The notes under the pieces: generated by a model
What the model saw: the letters and a program-made list of their open reading frames with translations, nothing else
Told to the model about the DNA's origin: nothing
Databases searched by the model: none
Shown here: positions 45,701 to 54,900 of the stretch, one piece after another
Position numbering within the stretch: the stretch's first letter is position 1
Layout of the letters: each line of letters begins with the position of its first letter
Made by a program: the position numbers and the translations under genes
From: Thiodiazotropha sp040506775
GTDB lineage: Bacteria > Pseudomonadota > Gammaproteobacteria > Chromatiales > Chromatiaceae
Length of the DNA: 64,000 nucleotides
Direction: 5' to 3'
Assembly (NCBI GenBank): GCA_040506775.1
Contig: JBEVWC010000002.1
Location: 558,001 to 622,000 of the forward strand

Positions 45701-45881
45701 ATTCCAGGTTTGCGCAGATCCCCAGCCGGTCGGCAATCTGAAGTGACAGCCAGCGGGCCATGCCGGGGTGCTGAACCACCACGGTTTCCGCCTGCAGGGG
45801 ATCAGCCAGGGGCTGAGCCAGCAGATCGGTCAGCCGAGCCGCCAGGTTTTCAAGACGATTGGATTGGTAGAGCCATAACAT
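42705..45881 (-). CDS. recC: Exodeoxyribonuclease V gamma subunit
   Basis: A 1058-residue RecC, the subunit that recognises Chi and splits the strands. It begins MLWLYQSNRLENLAARLTDLL and has the family's VVVQHPGMARWLSLQIAD near residue 37, followed by LEFPQPAAFIW. The helicase-like motifs are degenerate, as usual. It is first of recC-recB-recD, with both junctions overlapping by four bases. No ptrA is between recC and recB, unlike E. coli. Confidence 0.95.
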   Translation of the reverse strand: MLWLYQSNRLENLAARLTDLLAQPLADPLQAETVVVQHPGMARWLSLQIADRLGICANLEFPQPAAFIWQLFYQWLPDAPDQDRYRPDVLSWRIHARLPHLVQQPLFADLAAYLAGNGEEQGFQLAQQLAKLFDRYLLYRPDWILAWQEGRTAQPGDHWQATLWRELFADVPVHWVTLQQQCLALAQGDGAPAGLPERVCIFGVPTLSPGYLEILRQLSEWTEVHLFLLNPCAQHWADILSESEQARRALKGGSEALYLDLGHPLLATLGRQGRDFFAAINEMNPGGEELFETGSDATLLQRLQQQIVNLEMPLPGASADASIGLHLCHSPMREVEVLYDLLLDALDHVADLRPDEILVMTPDIDRYAPLMEAVFGAPGGRPRIPFRISDTRLGQASPLAAAFLELLALPDSRYGVDEFLHLLEIPAIRTRFNLDDACLLVLQPWLKTAAVRWGRDGRDKVQQGLPADEHNTWQSGIRQLLLGYMMPGDTESLWQGVYPLDAAEGSSLACLNGLLSFCDTLFDLERSLGQARNPSGWLVLLTGILQDCFASDPETQQSLLPIHDAIRQLSEEMTLANYPATIPLPVIRQRLSELFDQTQIRGFLGGGVNLCALAPMRSLPFRVVVLIGLNDGVFPRGNESLGFDLMHDTFRFGDRSRRMDDRYLFLETLMSVRERLLIIYQGFDQRDNSIKPPSVVVDELQDCLQRMLGESGLEAITCAHPLQPFSPAYFQNDPQRFSYDPHMREAAMNLGYGQNREASLVPGVLPDGCIDPVVELDRLIAYFENPQRSFVQQRLGMSLESLVWMPQARENFELEPFQDVNWGDVWVDALLEGHSGEDLIARYEARGWLPYGDVGTLYAQAILRNAEALADRVRPLLTQASEMPLVVQLQLQHGVLQGQIERIYQSGLLAYTSGNFSAFHLLGHWIRHLLLNALKPQGAGLQTQLISPTNMGRFHPVTQPLEVLEALFDLYRQGLKAPTLFSPRSAMTYMQQLDAGNEDKALKAAQKTWFGSERQAGDVDKPYMQLLFPQRPAPDPDFMQISRQVMGPLLEHLEWEGA

Positions 45882-45994
45882 GGCCCTGATTCTACCCTGG
45901 TTGGGAACAAACAGGTGCCCTTGTGTAGGGATCTAAACAGCACCAGGGCCTGATAACACTCCTTGTCGAGCGCGGCCCGTTGTCGCTTCCTGAA

Positions 45995-46873
45995 TCAGGA
46001 CTGGTTGGGCTGATTGTGACGGGTTCGCAGCTTTGGCGTCAGTACCACATCCATGATTTCAAACACCTTGTCATGCATGGTCTCCAGCAGACTCTCAAGC
46101 TGGACGGGGCTTAGACGTGTGGTCTGCCAGGCAAACTCATCCACACGCTCAGCGATATGCTCACGCTCCATACCACGCATTTCAGACTCCGCAAGAGAAC
46201 AGGCTATATGCAGAATGGAAGCTTCCAGTGGATATTTCTTCGACAGGGACGGCCTGTGATGATGAGCCACCACATCGACAATGCTCTCCGGCAGTTTCCA
46301 CTGATGTAACAATGCTTCACCGACCTGGGCGTGATCGAATCCAAGAATTTCGCGTTCGGCCTCGATGAGCAAACTGTTGTCCTCACCGGCAATCAGCAGT
46401 ACATCACGGGCCCGCTCCGGCAATTTGAGATAGATGGCCAGGCGCCCGATGTCATGCAGCACTCCCATCACAAACAGGCGTTCGCTGTGCAGAACATGGC
46501 ACTGCCTGGCGAGTTCCGCAGCCATCACCCCGGTCGTGATGGAATAGCGCCAGTATTCCGCCATGTCCACCAGGTCCCCGGGAATACCGGTAAACACCCG
46601 GGCAGCCGTTGTCGCCATGACCAGATTGCGCACTTCCCCCGTGCCGACCACAGTGATTGCCCGGGAGATGGTATCCACTGGGGATTTCAGACTGAAAAAG
46701 GCACTGTTCACCAGGCGCAGGAGACGGGCGGATAGGTCAGAATCCTGGGAAATCAAATCCCCAAGGGTCAGCGCAGAGTAGTTGGGGGCATCGATCAGGC
46801 GATTGACTTTGACACACACATCCGGAAGTGAAACCAAGTGCTCAATCTCTCGAACGAGTTGCTGCGGGGTCAT
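45995..46873 (-). CDS. HDOD-domain protein
   Basis: A 292-residue protein with an HDOD domain (about 5-200), showing LPDVCVKVNRLID at the start, SDLSARLLRLVNSAFF and GVLHDIGRLAI near residue 140. HDOD proteins are related to HD phosphohydrolases but usually lack activity, and act as signalling scaffolds, often linked to c-di-GMP pathways. I chose the ATG at 46873; a GTG nine bases upstream is an alternative. It is transcribed toward recC. The PilZ and DUF1631 genes are nearby on the other strand. Confidence 0.88.
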   Translation of the reverse strand: MTPQQLVREIEHLVSLPDVCVKVNRLIDAPNYSALTLGDLISQDSDLSARLLRLVNSAFFSLKSPVDTISRAITVVGTGEVRNLVMATTAARVFTGIPGDLVDMAEYWRYSITTGVMAAELARQCHVLHSERLFVMGVLHDIGRLAIYLKLPERARDVLLIAGEDNSLLIEAEREILGFDHAQVGEALLHQWKLPESIVDVVAHHHRPSLSKKYPLEASILHIACSLAESEMRGMEREHIAERVDEFAWQTTRLSPVQLESLLETMHDKVFEIMDVVLTPKLRTRHNQPNQS

Positions 46874-47211
46874 GCCTCTCACCTCTCAATCAATGCGTGT
46901 TTTATGGCGGATAGCGATCCATGCCCTCTCTGTACAAAATTTGATCGTTAATCCAGACCAAGCAGGGCCGAAGCCGAGATACCGGAATACCGCCCAGTCC
47001 AATCGGTCTACTGAAATTTGCCCCGGACACATGGGTCTACCACGAAACCAGCAAACACATGAATTACCATGCCTAATCTATTGATTAAAATAGATTTGAG
47101 GATATTCATTAGTCGCAGACTGGTTTATCATGCCGGTAACTGTATATAGTAGCGTCACGCATTCAGAAAGCTTGATCAGGGACGCCGTATCCAAGACCGG
47201 AGAACCATTCG
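46874..47211. other. Divergent region with a 22-base inverted repeat
   Basis: The region between the HDOD gene and the 73-residue gene has no supported gene. An 8-base inverted repeat with a six-base spacer (AATCTATT-N6-AATAGATT, 47075-47096) lies about 115 bases before the small gene. A TATAGT (47145-47150) could be its -10, but no good -35 is at the right distance. Confidence 0.35.
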
Positions 47212-47433
47212 ATGCCGTACTACATTTTCAAAATCAATCCAGACCAAACCACCGAATATCTCGATGAGGCGGAGAAATACCCTGAGGCACGGGGTAAGGT
47301 GCGGGACTTGCGAATGGCCCATGCAGAAGACGATGGCACGGTCTACCGGATGGTATTCGCCAAAACCGTGGGTCAGGGCGAAACCCTGATCACTCCCGGG
47401 CATCGGGAAGAGAGAATCATCGGCGATGATTGA
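47212..47433 (+). CDS. Conserved-looking 73-residue protein
   Basis: The frame starts MPYYIFKINPDQTTEYLDEAE with GGAG well placed before the ATG. It is cytoplasmic and highly charged, with VRDLRMAHAEDDGTVYRMVFAKTVGQGE following, and looks like a small gammaproteobacterial hypothetical family I cannot name. No cysteines or motifs suggest an activity. It precedes the DUF1631 gene by 177 bases on the same strand, a gap where I see nothing more. Confidence 0.75.
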   Translation: MPYYIFKINPDQTTEYLDEAEKYPEARGKVRDLRMAHAEDDGTVYRMVFAKTVGQGETLITPGHREERIIGDD

Positions 47434-47610
47434 TCGCTTGCACCATGAATCGCGCCGAGGTCCTGTGAAGCAATAGAATATTCATCTAACTGTCTCTTCG
47501 TGCTAACCTTATTCGAATAGGTCACAGACCTGATTCTGGCGTCCCGGGCAGAATAACGACCCTGCCCCAAACATGAGACTGCCACAGATCCATCGAAGGA
47601 CCCATCACAC

Positions 47611-49959
47611 GTGCCGACCCAGGACAGAATTAACAAGTACCAGACGCAATTCCAGCCGCTTCTGAACCGCTGCAAGGATACCGTCCTGGTTTTCCTCAAT
47701 GCCCTGCTGACCGAGTTATTCAATAACACGGATAAAGCTCTGACGAGTTTCGCTCAGAAGGCAGAGACCAACGAGGTACAGAATCGTTTTTTTGAGGCCA
47801 TGGCGTTGATTCGCAACCGCCACGGCCTGGTCGAATACGAGTTTCGTGAGCGGGTCACCGAAGGATTCAGCAAGTTCTGGCAGGAGCCCGACGACAGCGA
47901 CAGCTTTTCATCCCTCGATGAGGATACGGAACTGGAGCTGGTTGACCATGAATCCATGGATGTGAACACGGCCCTGGAAAACATGATCAGCCGCACCGTC
48001 GGCAACCATCGTTCCCAACTCTATGCCCTGGGTCAGCGCCTCAGCGTGGTCAGTGGCGGTCGCAGCGTAAAGCACAAACAGATTCCCTCCGGCCCCCACC
48101 ACCTGGCGCATGCCTTCAACGACGCCATCGATGCCCTGAATCTGGAATCACGCATCAAGGTCATTGTGCTGGTGCTGTTCGACAAATTCGTCCTCAAGCA
48201 GTTGGGATCCATCTACGACGATTTCAACAACAGCCTCAAAGAGGCCGGTGTGCTCCCGCACCTTCGCCCGTCGATCCAGAAAACGCCTTATGAAAAATCC
48301 CAGTCCGGAGAGGACGAGAAAGAGGCTTCAGAGGCGATGCCGGAACAGACCCAGGAGGAACTGGGAGAAGAGTTATTCGGATCGATTCTGGAAATGATGG
48401 CCAATCGGCGACAGGATTCACCGGAAAAACTCCAGGCCAAGGCCGCCGCCGCCCAGGCCGCAGGACGCAAACTCGGCAGTGTACCGCCGGCCACCCGTGA
48501 AAATCTGGTGGATGCCCTGGACCAGATTCAGCCGGCGCAGCGCTCTGAGATGGTTCCGGACATCAACGCCCCTGGCGCCGGATTGTCGAATATCGAAATC
48601 GACGAACAATTTCTCACCCGGGTCAAACACACCCTGGCGGAGGAACGCCACAAACTCTACGCAGTGGTCGGCGCCGACCGGCTGGAAGCAGCCGATGAAG
48701 ATACCATCGACCTGGTGGGTATGCTTTTCGAGTACATGCTTAATGATCCGGTTCTTCCCGCCGTTGCCAAGGCCCTGATCAGTCACCTGCACACCCCCTA
48801 CCTGAAAGTCGCGATCATCGACCGGCGCCTGCTGACCGACAGCAGCCACGAAGCCCGCCAGTTGCTCGACTCACTGGTTGAGGCCGGTAGTCACTGGATC
48901 GATGAACGCAACCTGAAACGGGGCATCTACCCCGACATGCAGAATGTGGTTGATCGGGTACTCAAGGAATTTTCCGACAATGTCAGCCTGTTTGGCACCC
49001 TGTTGGATAATTTCAAGAAGCGCATGGATGAGTTCCGCCGCAAGACCGACATCCTGGAAAAACGCGCTCAGGATTCCATCAAGGGCCGCGAGAAACTGAA
49101 CATTGCCCGTCAGCGGGCATCCCAGGAGATGAAGGCCCGCTCCTTCAGCGACAATCTTCCCAAGACCGTCAAAGAGTTCCTCGAGCAGACCTGGGTCGAC
49201 AAACTGATTTTCGTGCTGTTGCGCCATCCCGACGGTGAAATGAGCGAAGACTGGAATGAGGCGCTGCGTATCGCTGATGAGATTGCCTGGACCTTTGAAC
49301 CGAAGACCGAGAAGGAAAAAGAGGAGTTGGATCAGACCCTGCCCGACCTGCGCAAGGCGATCGAGGATGGTCTGGCTTCTCTCGGTGGTTTCCATCAGGA
49401 AAAATGCAAGAACCTGTTCGAGCTGTTGAGCAGTGCGGAATCCGCGAATATCGCCTCCCTGGAAGCGGCACACCGCAATACCGGGGAGATATCCGAAGCG
49501 TCAGAACTCAGTGATATCGAAACGCCCTCCGAACTGCTGGGTGTATCCGGCAAACCCAGACTGGTGGACGTCAGTTCGAAGGAGGAACCGGAATCCATTC
49601 CCGAAGACGAAGAGGCGATGATGGAGAAACTTCGCAAGATTCGTTTCGGAACCTGGTTTGAAATCCGTGACAACCAGACCGGCGGCTCGCAGAAGGTCAA
49701 ACTCTCCTGGCTGAGCCCCCTCACCGCCTCCTGCATGTTCGTTGACCGGGCCGGCGTGCAGACCGCTATCAAACCTCTGCGAACCCTGGCTCAGGAGATT
49801 CTGAAAGGGGAATCGACCATTCTCGAAGACAGTGGAGACCCCTTTGTCGAAAGGACATTGCACGCGATCCGAAGGATGTTGCAACGCTCCCTGAAAACAA
49901 CCGAGGACATTGCCAGCGAACTCATCGACGATGAGGAAGAAGGCAAGAAAGTGCAATAA
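47611..49959 (+). CDS. DUF1631 protein with C-terminal PilZ-like domain
   Basis: A 782-residue cytoplasmic protein of the DUF1631 family, all-helical in most of its length and rich in charged residues. Two coiled-coil-like parts lie near residues 210-300 and 470-520. The C-terminal part (about 665-750) is shaped like a degenerate PilZ domain (KIRFGTWFEIRDNQTGGSQKVKLSWLSPL, shortened here). The usual role is unknown; many neighbours are c-di-GMP proteins. The start is a GTG at 47611 with AAGGA upstream. The PilZ gene follows after 21 bases, which supports a link to c-di-GMP signalling. Confidence 0.9.
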   Translation: MPTQDRINKYQTQFQPLLNRCKDTVLVFLNALLTELFNNTDKALTSFAQKAETNEVQNRFFEAMALIRNRHGLVEYEFRERVTEGFSKFWQEPDDSDSFSSLDEDTELELVDHESMDVNTALENMISRTVGNHRSQLYALGQRLSVVSGGRSVKHKQIPSGPHHLAHAFNDAIDALNLESRIKVIVLVLFDKFVLKQLGSIYDDFNNSLKEAGVLPHLRPSIQKTPYEKSQSGEDEKEASEAMPEQTQEELGEELFGSILEMMANRRQDSPEKLQAKAAAAQAAGRKLGSVPPATRENLVDALDQIQPAQRSEMVPDINAPGAGLSNIEIDEQFLTRVKHTLAEERHKLYAVVGADRLEAADEDTIDLVGMLFEYMLNDPVLPAVAKALISHLHTPYLKVAIIDRRLLTDSSHEARQLLDSLVEAGSHWIDERNLKRGIYPDMQNVVDRVLKEFSDNVSLFGTLLDNFKKRMDEFRRKTDILEKRAQDSIKGREKLNIARQRASQEMKARSFSDNLPKTVKEFLEQTWVDKLIFVLLRHPDGEMSEDWNEALRIADEIAWTFEPKTEKEKEELDQTLPDLRKAIEDGLASLGGFHQEKCKNLFELLSSAESANIASLEAAHRNTGEISEASELSDIETPSELLGVSGKPRLVDVSSKEEPESIPEDEEAMMEKLRKIRFGTWFEIRDNQTGGSQKVKLSWLSPLTASCMFVDRAGVQTAIKPLRTLAQEILKGESTILEDSGDPFVERTLHAIRRMLQRSLKTTEDIASELIDDEEEGKKVQ

Positions 49960-49980
49960 GAATCAAGAGTATCAGGTGTC

Positions 49981-50328
49981 ATGCAAGAAAAACGTCAATC
50001 ACCACGCAAGGTAGCCGATCAGATCCTGGATGTTTCCGACCAGATCACCGGAAACCAGATTGGGCGTGTGGTGAACATCAGTGCTGAAGGTTTCATGCTG
50101 CTGAGTGAGGAACCCGTGGTCACGGGCTCTGTCTATCAGCTGAAGTTGGAGATCCCAAAAGCCCAGGGAGACAAGCAACCGATAAAATTCGGTGCTGAAG
50201 CAGTCTGGTGCACCGAGGCCACCCAGCCCAACAGCTACTGGAGCGGATTTCACATCATCGATATCGACAATGAGGACGTCCTGAGTATCGACCAGATGGT
50301 GCTTGACTGGTACGCCACTGAAGATTGA
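49981..50328 (+). CDS. PilZ-domain protein
   Basis: A 115-residue single-domain PilZ protein, the classic c-di-GMP receptor. Both binding motifs are visible: RQSPR (RxxxR, about residues 5-9) and NISAEG (NxSxxG, about residue 36). It lacks other domains, so it likely acts by binding a partner; the DUF1631 protein encoded just upstream is the obvious candidate. 50329-50477 beyond it holds only the convergent end with the transglycosylase. Confidence 0.92.
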   Translation: MQEKRQSPRKVADQILDVSDQITGNQIGRVVNISAEGFMLLSEEPVVTGSVYQLKLEIPKAQGDKQPIKFGAEAVWCTEATQPNSYWSGFHIIDIDNEDVLSIDQMVLDWYATED

Positions 50329-50477
50329 AATTTGCGGGCTGTTGAACCCCGATAGGCTTGGCCCGGGTTAATGCCAATCCGGCGAGCCGGAAATACACCC
50401 GCCTTGCGCCCCTGCGAACTGGAGCGACCCTCAAAACTCGTTAGACCATGATAAACGGCGGTGTAGGATTGCCCGGC

Positions 50478-51116
50478 TCAGCTGCTCACCATGGCCAGGC
50501 GATTTTTGTCGAACGCCTCGAGCACCTTGCGCACATAATTCTCGGTTTCCGGGTAAGGCGGAATCTGCTTCCCATACTTGATCACCGCATTTTCTCCCGC
50601 ATTGTAGGCAGCCAGGGCCAGTTTGATGTCAAACTCGAACAACTGCAGCAGATCTTTCAGGTATTGAGCCCCACCCCGCAGATTCTGCTGCGGATCATAC
50701 GAGTCGTCCACACCGTAACGCTGCGCCGTATCGGGCATCAACTGCATCAGTCCTTGTGCGCCTTTGCGGGACAGGGCCCTGGGATCGTAGGCAGACTCAA
50801 CCAGCACGATGGCATGCAACAGGCCCGGGTGCAGGTGATACTGCTTGGCAATCTCATCGATATAGGGTGAAACGCTGGCTTTATTGCGGCGCATCTTTTC
50901 CAGATTGAAACGGCTGCGGGTGCTACTCTTTTTATCCCGGCCACTGCGCCAGACCAGACGGTAGTTGCCCTTCATGGGCTTGTCTGTGAAATGAACGCCC
51001 CCGTCAGGGCCCAGGTACTTGAAGATTTCCGCCTGAGCAGTAAACGGGAGGCAGATTGCCGCACACAACAGGAGCCATCTCCCGTATCGACCATAGTTTG
51101 TCTGGTGTTGCGTCAC
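50478..51116 (-). CDS. Soluble lytic murein transglycosylase-like protein
   Basis: A 212-residue exported protein: signal peptide (about 1-29, cut near AQA-EIF), a DUF4124-like beta part (about 30-55, KYLGPDGGVHFTDKP), and an SLT (C-type lysozyme-like) domain from about 85. The catalytic Glu is in AIVLVESAYDPRALSRKGAQGLMQLMP (shortened here), with the AAYNAGENAV motif later. It should cleave peptidoglycan between MurNAc and GlcNAc. It is convergent with the PilZ gene. Confidence 0.93.
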   Translation of the reverse strand: MTQHQTNYGRYGRWLLLCAAICLPFTAQAEIFKYLGPDGGVHFTDKPMKGNYRLVWRSGRDKKSSTRSRFNLEKMRRNKASVSPYIDEIAKQYHLHPGLLHAIVLVESAYDPRALSRKGAQGLMQLMPDTAQRYGVDDSYDPQQNLRGGAQYLKDLLQLFEFDIKLALAAYNAGENAVIKYGKQIPPYPETENYVRKVLEAFDKNRLAMVSS

Positions 51117-51228
51117 GACTGCTGACCTGTCCTGAATTTCGCGAATATCAATCCTCAGGCTTGTAAAAGCCTATTCTCATTGTCGGCCCGGTCTGGCGAA
51201 ACTTGAAATTCAACCGGGCCGGGCATTC

Positions 51229-51717
51229 TCAGGCCCCGCAGCACTTCTTGTATTTCTTCCCACTGCCACAGGGACAAGGATCGTTTCGTCCCACCTTGGG
51301 TTGCGATCTGACTTCGGTTTTGGGTGCTGCCAGTTTGCCATCCACGAAATACCAGCGTCCATCCAGTTTGACGAAACGGCTGTTCTCGTGGTGGGAGCGG
51401 GTCACCCCTTTTTCCTTGAAGGTCGCGATAAATTCAACCTGGCCCTCGTCATCGGCTTCGCCGCCCCGCTCGGAATTGACCACCTCGAGCTTGATCCACT
51501 GAGAATTTTCAGCCCAGCGGCGGGTGGCCGTAAGATCATGATCGTGACGGTGGTCCGGATGCAGGGAGTCGTGGAGAAATTCGGGCTTGTTCACGACGAA
51601 CGCCGTATATCTGGCCCTCATCAGGGCCTCTGCGGTTTGTGCCGGTTGTGAATCGTCCAGTATTGGACCGCAACAGACATCAAATTCCCGACCCGATCCA
51701 CAGTAACAAGCCGTCAT
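51229..51717 (-). CDS. YchJ-family SEC-C motif protein
   Basis: A 162-residue protein with a Cys-rich metal-binding motif at each end: CYCGSGREFDVCCGP at the N-terminus and CPCGSGKKYKKCC at the C-terminus, both of the SEC-C type. The middle domain has the NTF2-like fold of the YchJ family (MRARYTAFV, ATFKEKG, HENSRFVKLDGRWYFVDG shortened). Function is unknown; zinc binding is likely. I chose the ATG at 51717, one codon inside an in-frame GTG, with GGGGGAG upstream. Confidence 0.9.
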   Translation of the reverse strand: MTACYCGSGREFDVCCGPILDDSQPAQTAEALMRARYTAFVVNKPEFLHDSLHPDHRHDHDLTATRRWAENSQWIKLEVVNSERGGEADDEGQVEFIATFKEKGVTRSHHENSRFVKLDGRWYFVDGKLAAPKTEVRSQPKVGRNDPCPCGSGKKYKKCCGA

Positions 51718-51880
51718 CACACTCCCCCGAAGGATGCCAAAAGATGGGGTATTTTAACCAATCTTGCCTGACACGCCATATTTCAGGTCAACGCCGGATG
51801 GCGCTGACACGGAGTAGCGCGGCAGAATAACGGTGAAAGGAAGAGAAAAAGTCCCTGGTTTACACTCCGTGTAAGCTCAC

Positions 51881-51907
51881 CACGAAGGACACGAAGCGCA
51901 CGAAGTA
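51881..51907. repeat. Short tandem direct repeat, 3 x 9 bases
   Basis: CACGAAGGA, CACGAAGCG and CACGAAGTA in tandem between ychJ-like and hrpA. A small TTACAC/GTGTAA hairpin lies just before it (51859-51873). The seven-base core CACGAAG is known from intergenic repeats in many gammaproteobacteria. Confidence 0.6.
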
Positions 51908-51958
51908 TCATACGGTAAAACGCTCAAGCACCCGGCGTCCCGGTCGTGACAACGAGCG

Positions 51959-54900
51959 TTAGAACCCCAGTTCCCGCGCCCGTTTTTCCAACCGCTTCAC
52001 CGACACCGGGAATTTCGTACCCAGTTCCTGGGCAAACAGGGAGATACGCAACTCTTCAAGTCCCCAGCGCAACTCCTCGACTCGTTCATCGACTCGCCGA
52101 TCCTTGCGCATTTGTTCATCCCATTGCTCCCATTTGCGCTGAAGATCCGCCATTTCGCGCATCCGCTGTTGATCACGCGCCGCCGCCTGGGTCAGTTTTG
52201 CAACCCGTTTTTGTATCCCCGCGAGGTAACGGGGGTAATCTCTCAGGTGAGGCTCCGGCACTTTCTTCAGAAATCCCTGGTAGACCAGATGACTCAGCTG
52301 CTTATTCATATCCGCTGCCGAACTCATCCAGTTGATCTGGGTAATACCCACAACCGCGGTTCGTGCCTGATGATAGGCTTCCAGAATCGTCATCAACTGA
52401 TCACACCACTGTTGTGCCAGAGTCATCATACGGCCCTTGCAGGCTTCGATCCGCGCATTGAAGGTCTCTGCATCGCGGATTTCCGGTTGATCGTTGAGAA
52501 AGGTCTGATCGAGGATAAAACTCACCAGTTCGTCCTCCAGATCCCCACCCTGAACAGCAGACCGCTCACCCTCAGGGGGAGGCACTTTGGTGTAGAGCAG
52601 GCGCATTCGCTCCAGGTGCGGCAGGTTCTTTCTCAGATAACGGATGTCTCTGGGCATGCTCAGCATGAGCAGGCGGCGAACCCCGGCCTGATGCGCCTGA
52701 TGTGCTGTAAATTGCGCATCCAGAAGGCGTATCGAGACACAATCGCCTTCGTCGACGACCGCAGGGAAACCCTGTAAACGGATACCTCCCTGCTCGATCG
52801 CCAGTTGCTGGGGAAGTGGTGGGAAGTCCCAGCTCTTGATCCCGCTGCGCTCCAACTCGGGTGCACTCAGTTGTCGGTGCTGTACCTGAGCCTGGGTGGC
52901 GTAGCGCTTTTTCAATGCGGGAAGATTGCGGCTGGTTTCCAGCGCCTTGCCATCCGCATCGATCACTCGCAGACGCATCTGCAGATGAAGTGGCACATCA
53001 GAGGTTTCCCAGGCATCTTCCGGGATGTGTACCCCAGTCAACTGCTTGAGTCGCTCACTCAGTTCCTGGACCAATGGGCGGTCCCCTGGCTGCAACCCCT
53101 TGAGACAGGCATCCGCATAATCGGGAACGGGCACAAACTCGCGGCGCAACTGTTTCGGCAGGCTGCGGATCAGGGTGATGACCCGCTCCCGCAGCAATCC
53201 GGGCACCAGCCACTGCAGACGCGCCTCACTGACCTGATTGAGCACATCCTGGGGAACCACCAGGGTGACCCCATCCGCTGCCTCGCCCGGCTCAAAATGG
53301 TACTCGAGAGGCAGATGCATGCCGTTCAGATCAAGACTGTCCGGGAACAGGTGTGAGGGCACGGTCTCTGTACCGCTGCGCAGCAGGTCTGCTTCCGAGA
53401 GATACAGATCCTTGGGATGTTTTTTCGAGGCTTGACGCAGCCATTTCTCGAAATCGGGTGTGGTGGAGACCCCTTCCGGGATCCGCTGGTCATAAAATTC
53501 GTAGATCCGCTCCTCATCCACCAGGATGTCACGCCGCCTCGACTTGGCTTCTAGGTCGTGAACCGCCGCGATCATCTCCTGGTTGTGACGCCAGAACGGG
53601 GCCCGGGTATGAAAATCCCCGTCGACCAGAGCGGAACGAATGAAGATCTCCCGCGCCACCACCGGATCGACGGGACTGAAATTGATCTTGCGCCGGGGTA
53701 CCAGAGTGAGGCCGAACAGGGTGACCTTTTCATACCCGGCCACCTGACCCCGCTTGCGTTCCCAGTGCGGTTCGGAATAGCTGCGCTTGAGCAGGTGCCC
53801 GGCGGCCCGCTCCACCCACTCGGGTTGAATTTGCGCAAGGGTACGGGCATACAGTTTGCTGGTCTCCACCAGTTCCGCGGCCATCACCCACTTGGGCTGC
53901 TTTCTGAACAGACCGGATCCGGGATAGACGAAGAAGCGGGTGTTTCGCGCCCCCAGGTATTCATGTCCCTGGCTCTTGAAACCGATCTGGCTCAACAGTC
54001 CGCTGAGCAGGGCCTGATGAATCTCTTCGTATGCGGATTCCGCTGCATTTTCCCGGTACCCCATCTCATGCAGCTGGGCACGCAGCTGGGTATGCGTGTC
54101 ATGCCATTCCTGGAGGCGGTTCCAGGAGAGAAACTGCTGCCTGCACCAGTCATGAAACTTACGTTTGGACAGATGCCTGCGTTGCGCCTCAACCGCATCC
54201 CACAAGCCGAGAAAACCCATGAAATCGGACTGCTCGTGACGAAACGGCGCATGCGCCAGATCGGCCTGTGCCTGATACTCCAATGGACGATCCCGGGGAT
54301 CCTGAATACTCAGTGCCGAGGCGATCACCAGGACCTCACGCAGGCAATGCTGATGAGCCGCCTCAAGCAGCATCCGTCCGATCCGCGGATCCACCGGCAA
54401 ACGGGCCAGCTGCCGGCCCAGGCGGGTGACCTTGCGCAGACCATCCACAGCACCGATCTCCTCCAGAACCCGATAGCCATCCTTGATCAGGCGGGCATCA
54501 GGCGGGTCTATGAAAGGAAAATCGGCGATCTCTCCCAGCCGTAAAAGCTTCATCTGCAGAATCACGGATGCCAGATTGGTGCGCTGAATCTCTGGCTCAG
54601 TGTAGGCAGGCCGATCGTTGTAATCCTCCTCAGAGTAGAGGCGGATGCAGATACCCGCCGCAACCCGGCCGCACCGTCCCTTGCGCTGATCCGCCGAGGC
54701 CTGAGCCACCCGCTCAACCGGCAGGCGCTGCACCTTGCTGCGGTGGCTGTAGCGGCTGATGCGGGCGTACCCGGTATCGATGACGTAGCGTATTCCAGGC
54801 ACGGTCAGTGAGGTCTCGGCCACGTTGGTGGCGAGTACGATGCGACGGCTGGTATGGGGCTTGAACACCCGCCCCTGCTCCGCCAGGCTGAGGCGGGCGT

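Noticed and set aside
51881..51907. Possible CRISPR from the CACGAAG tandem repeats
   Set aside because: Only three 9-base units, no spacers and no cas genes.
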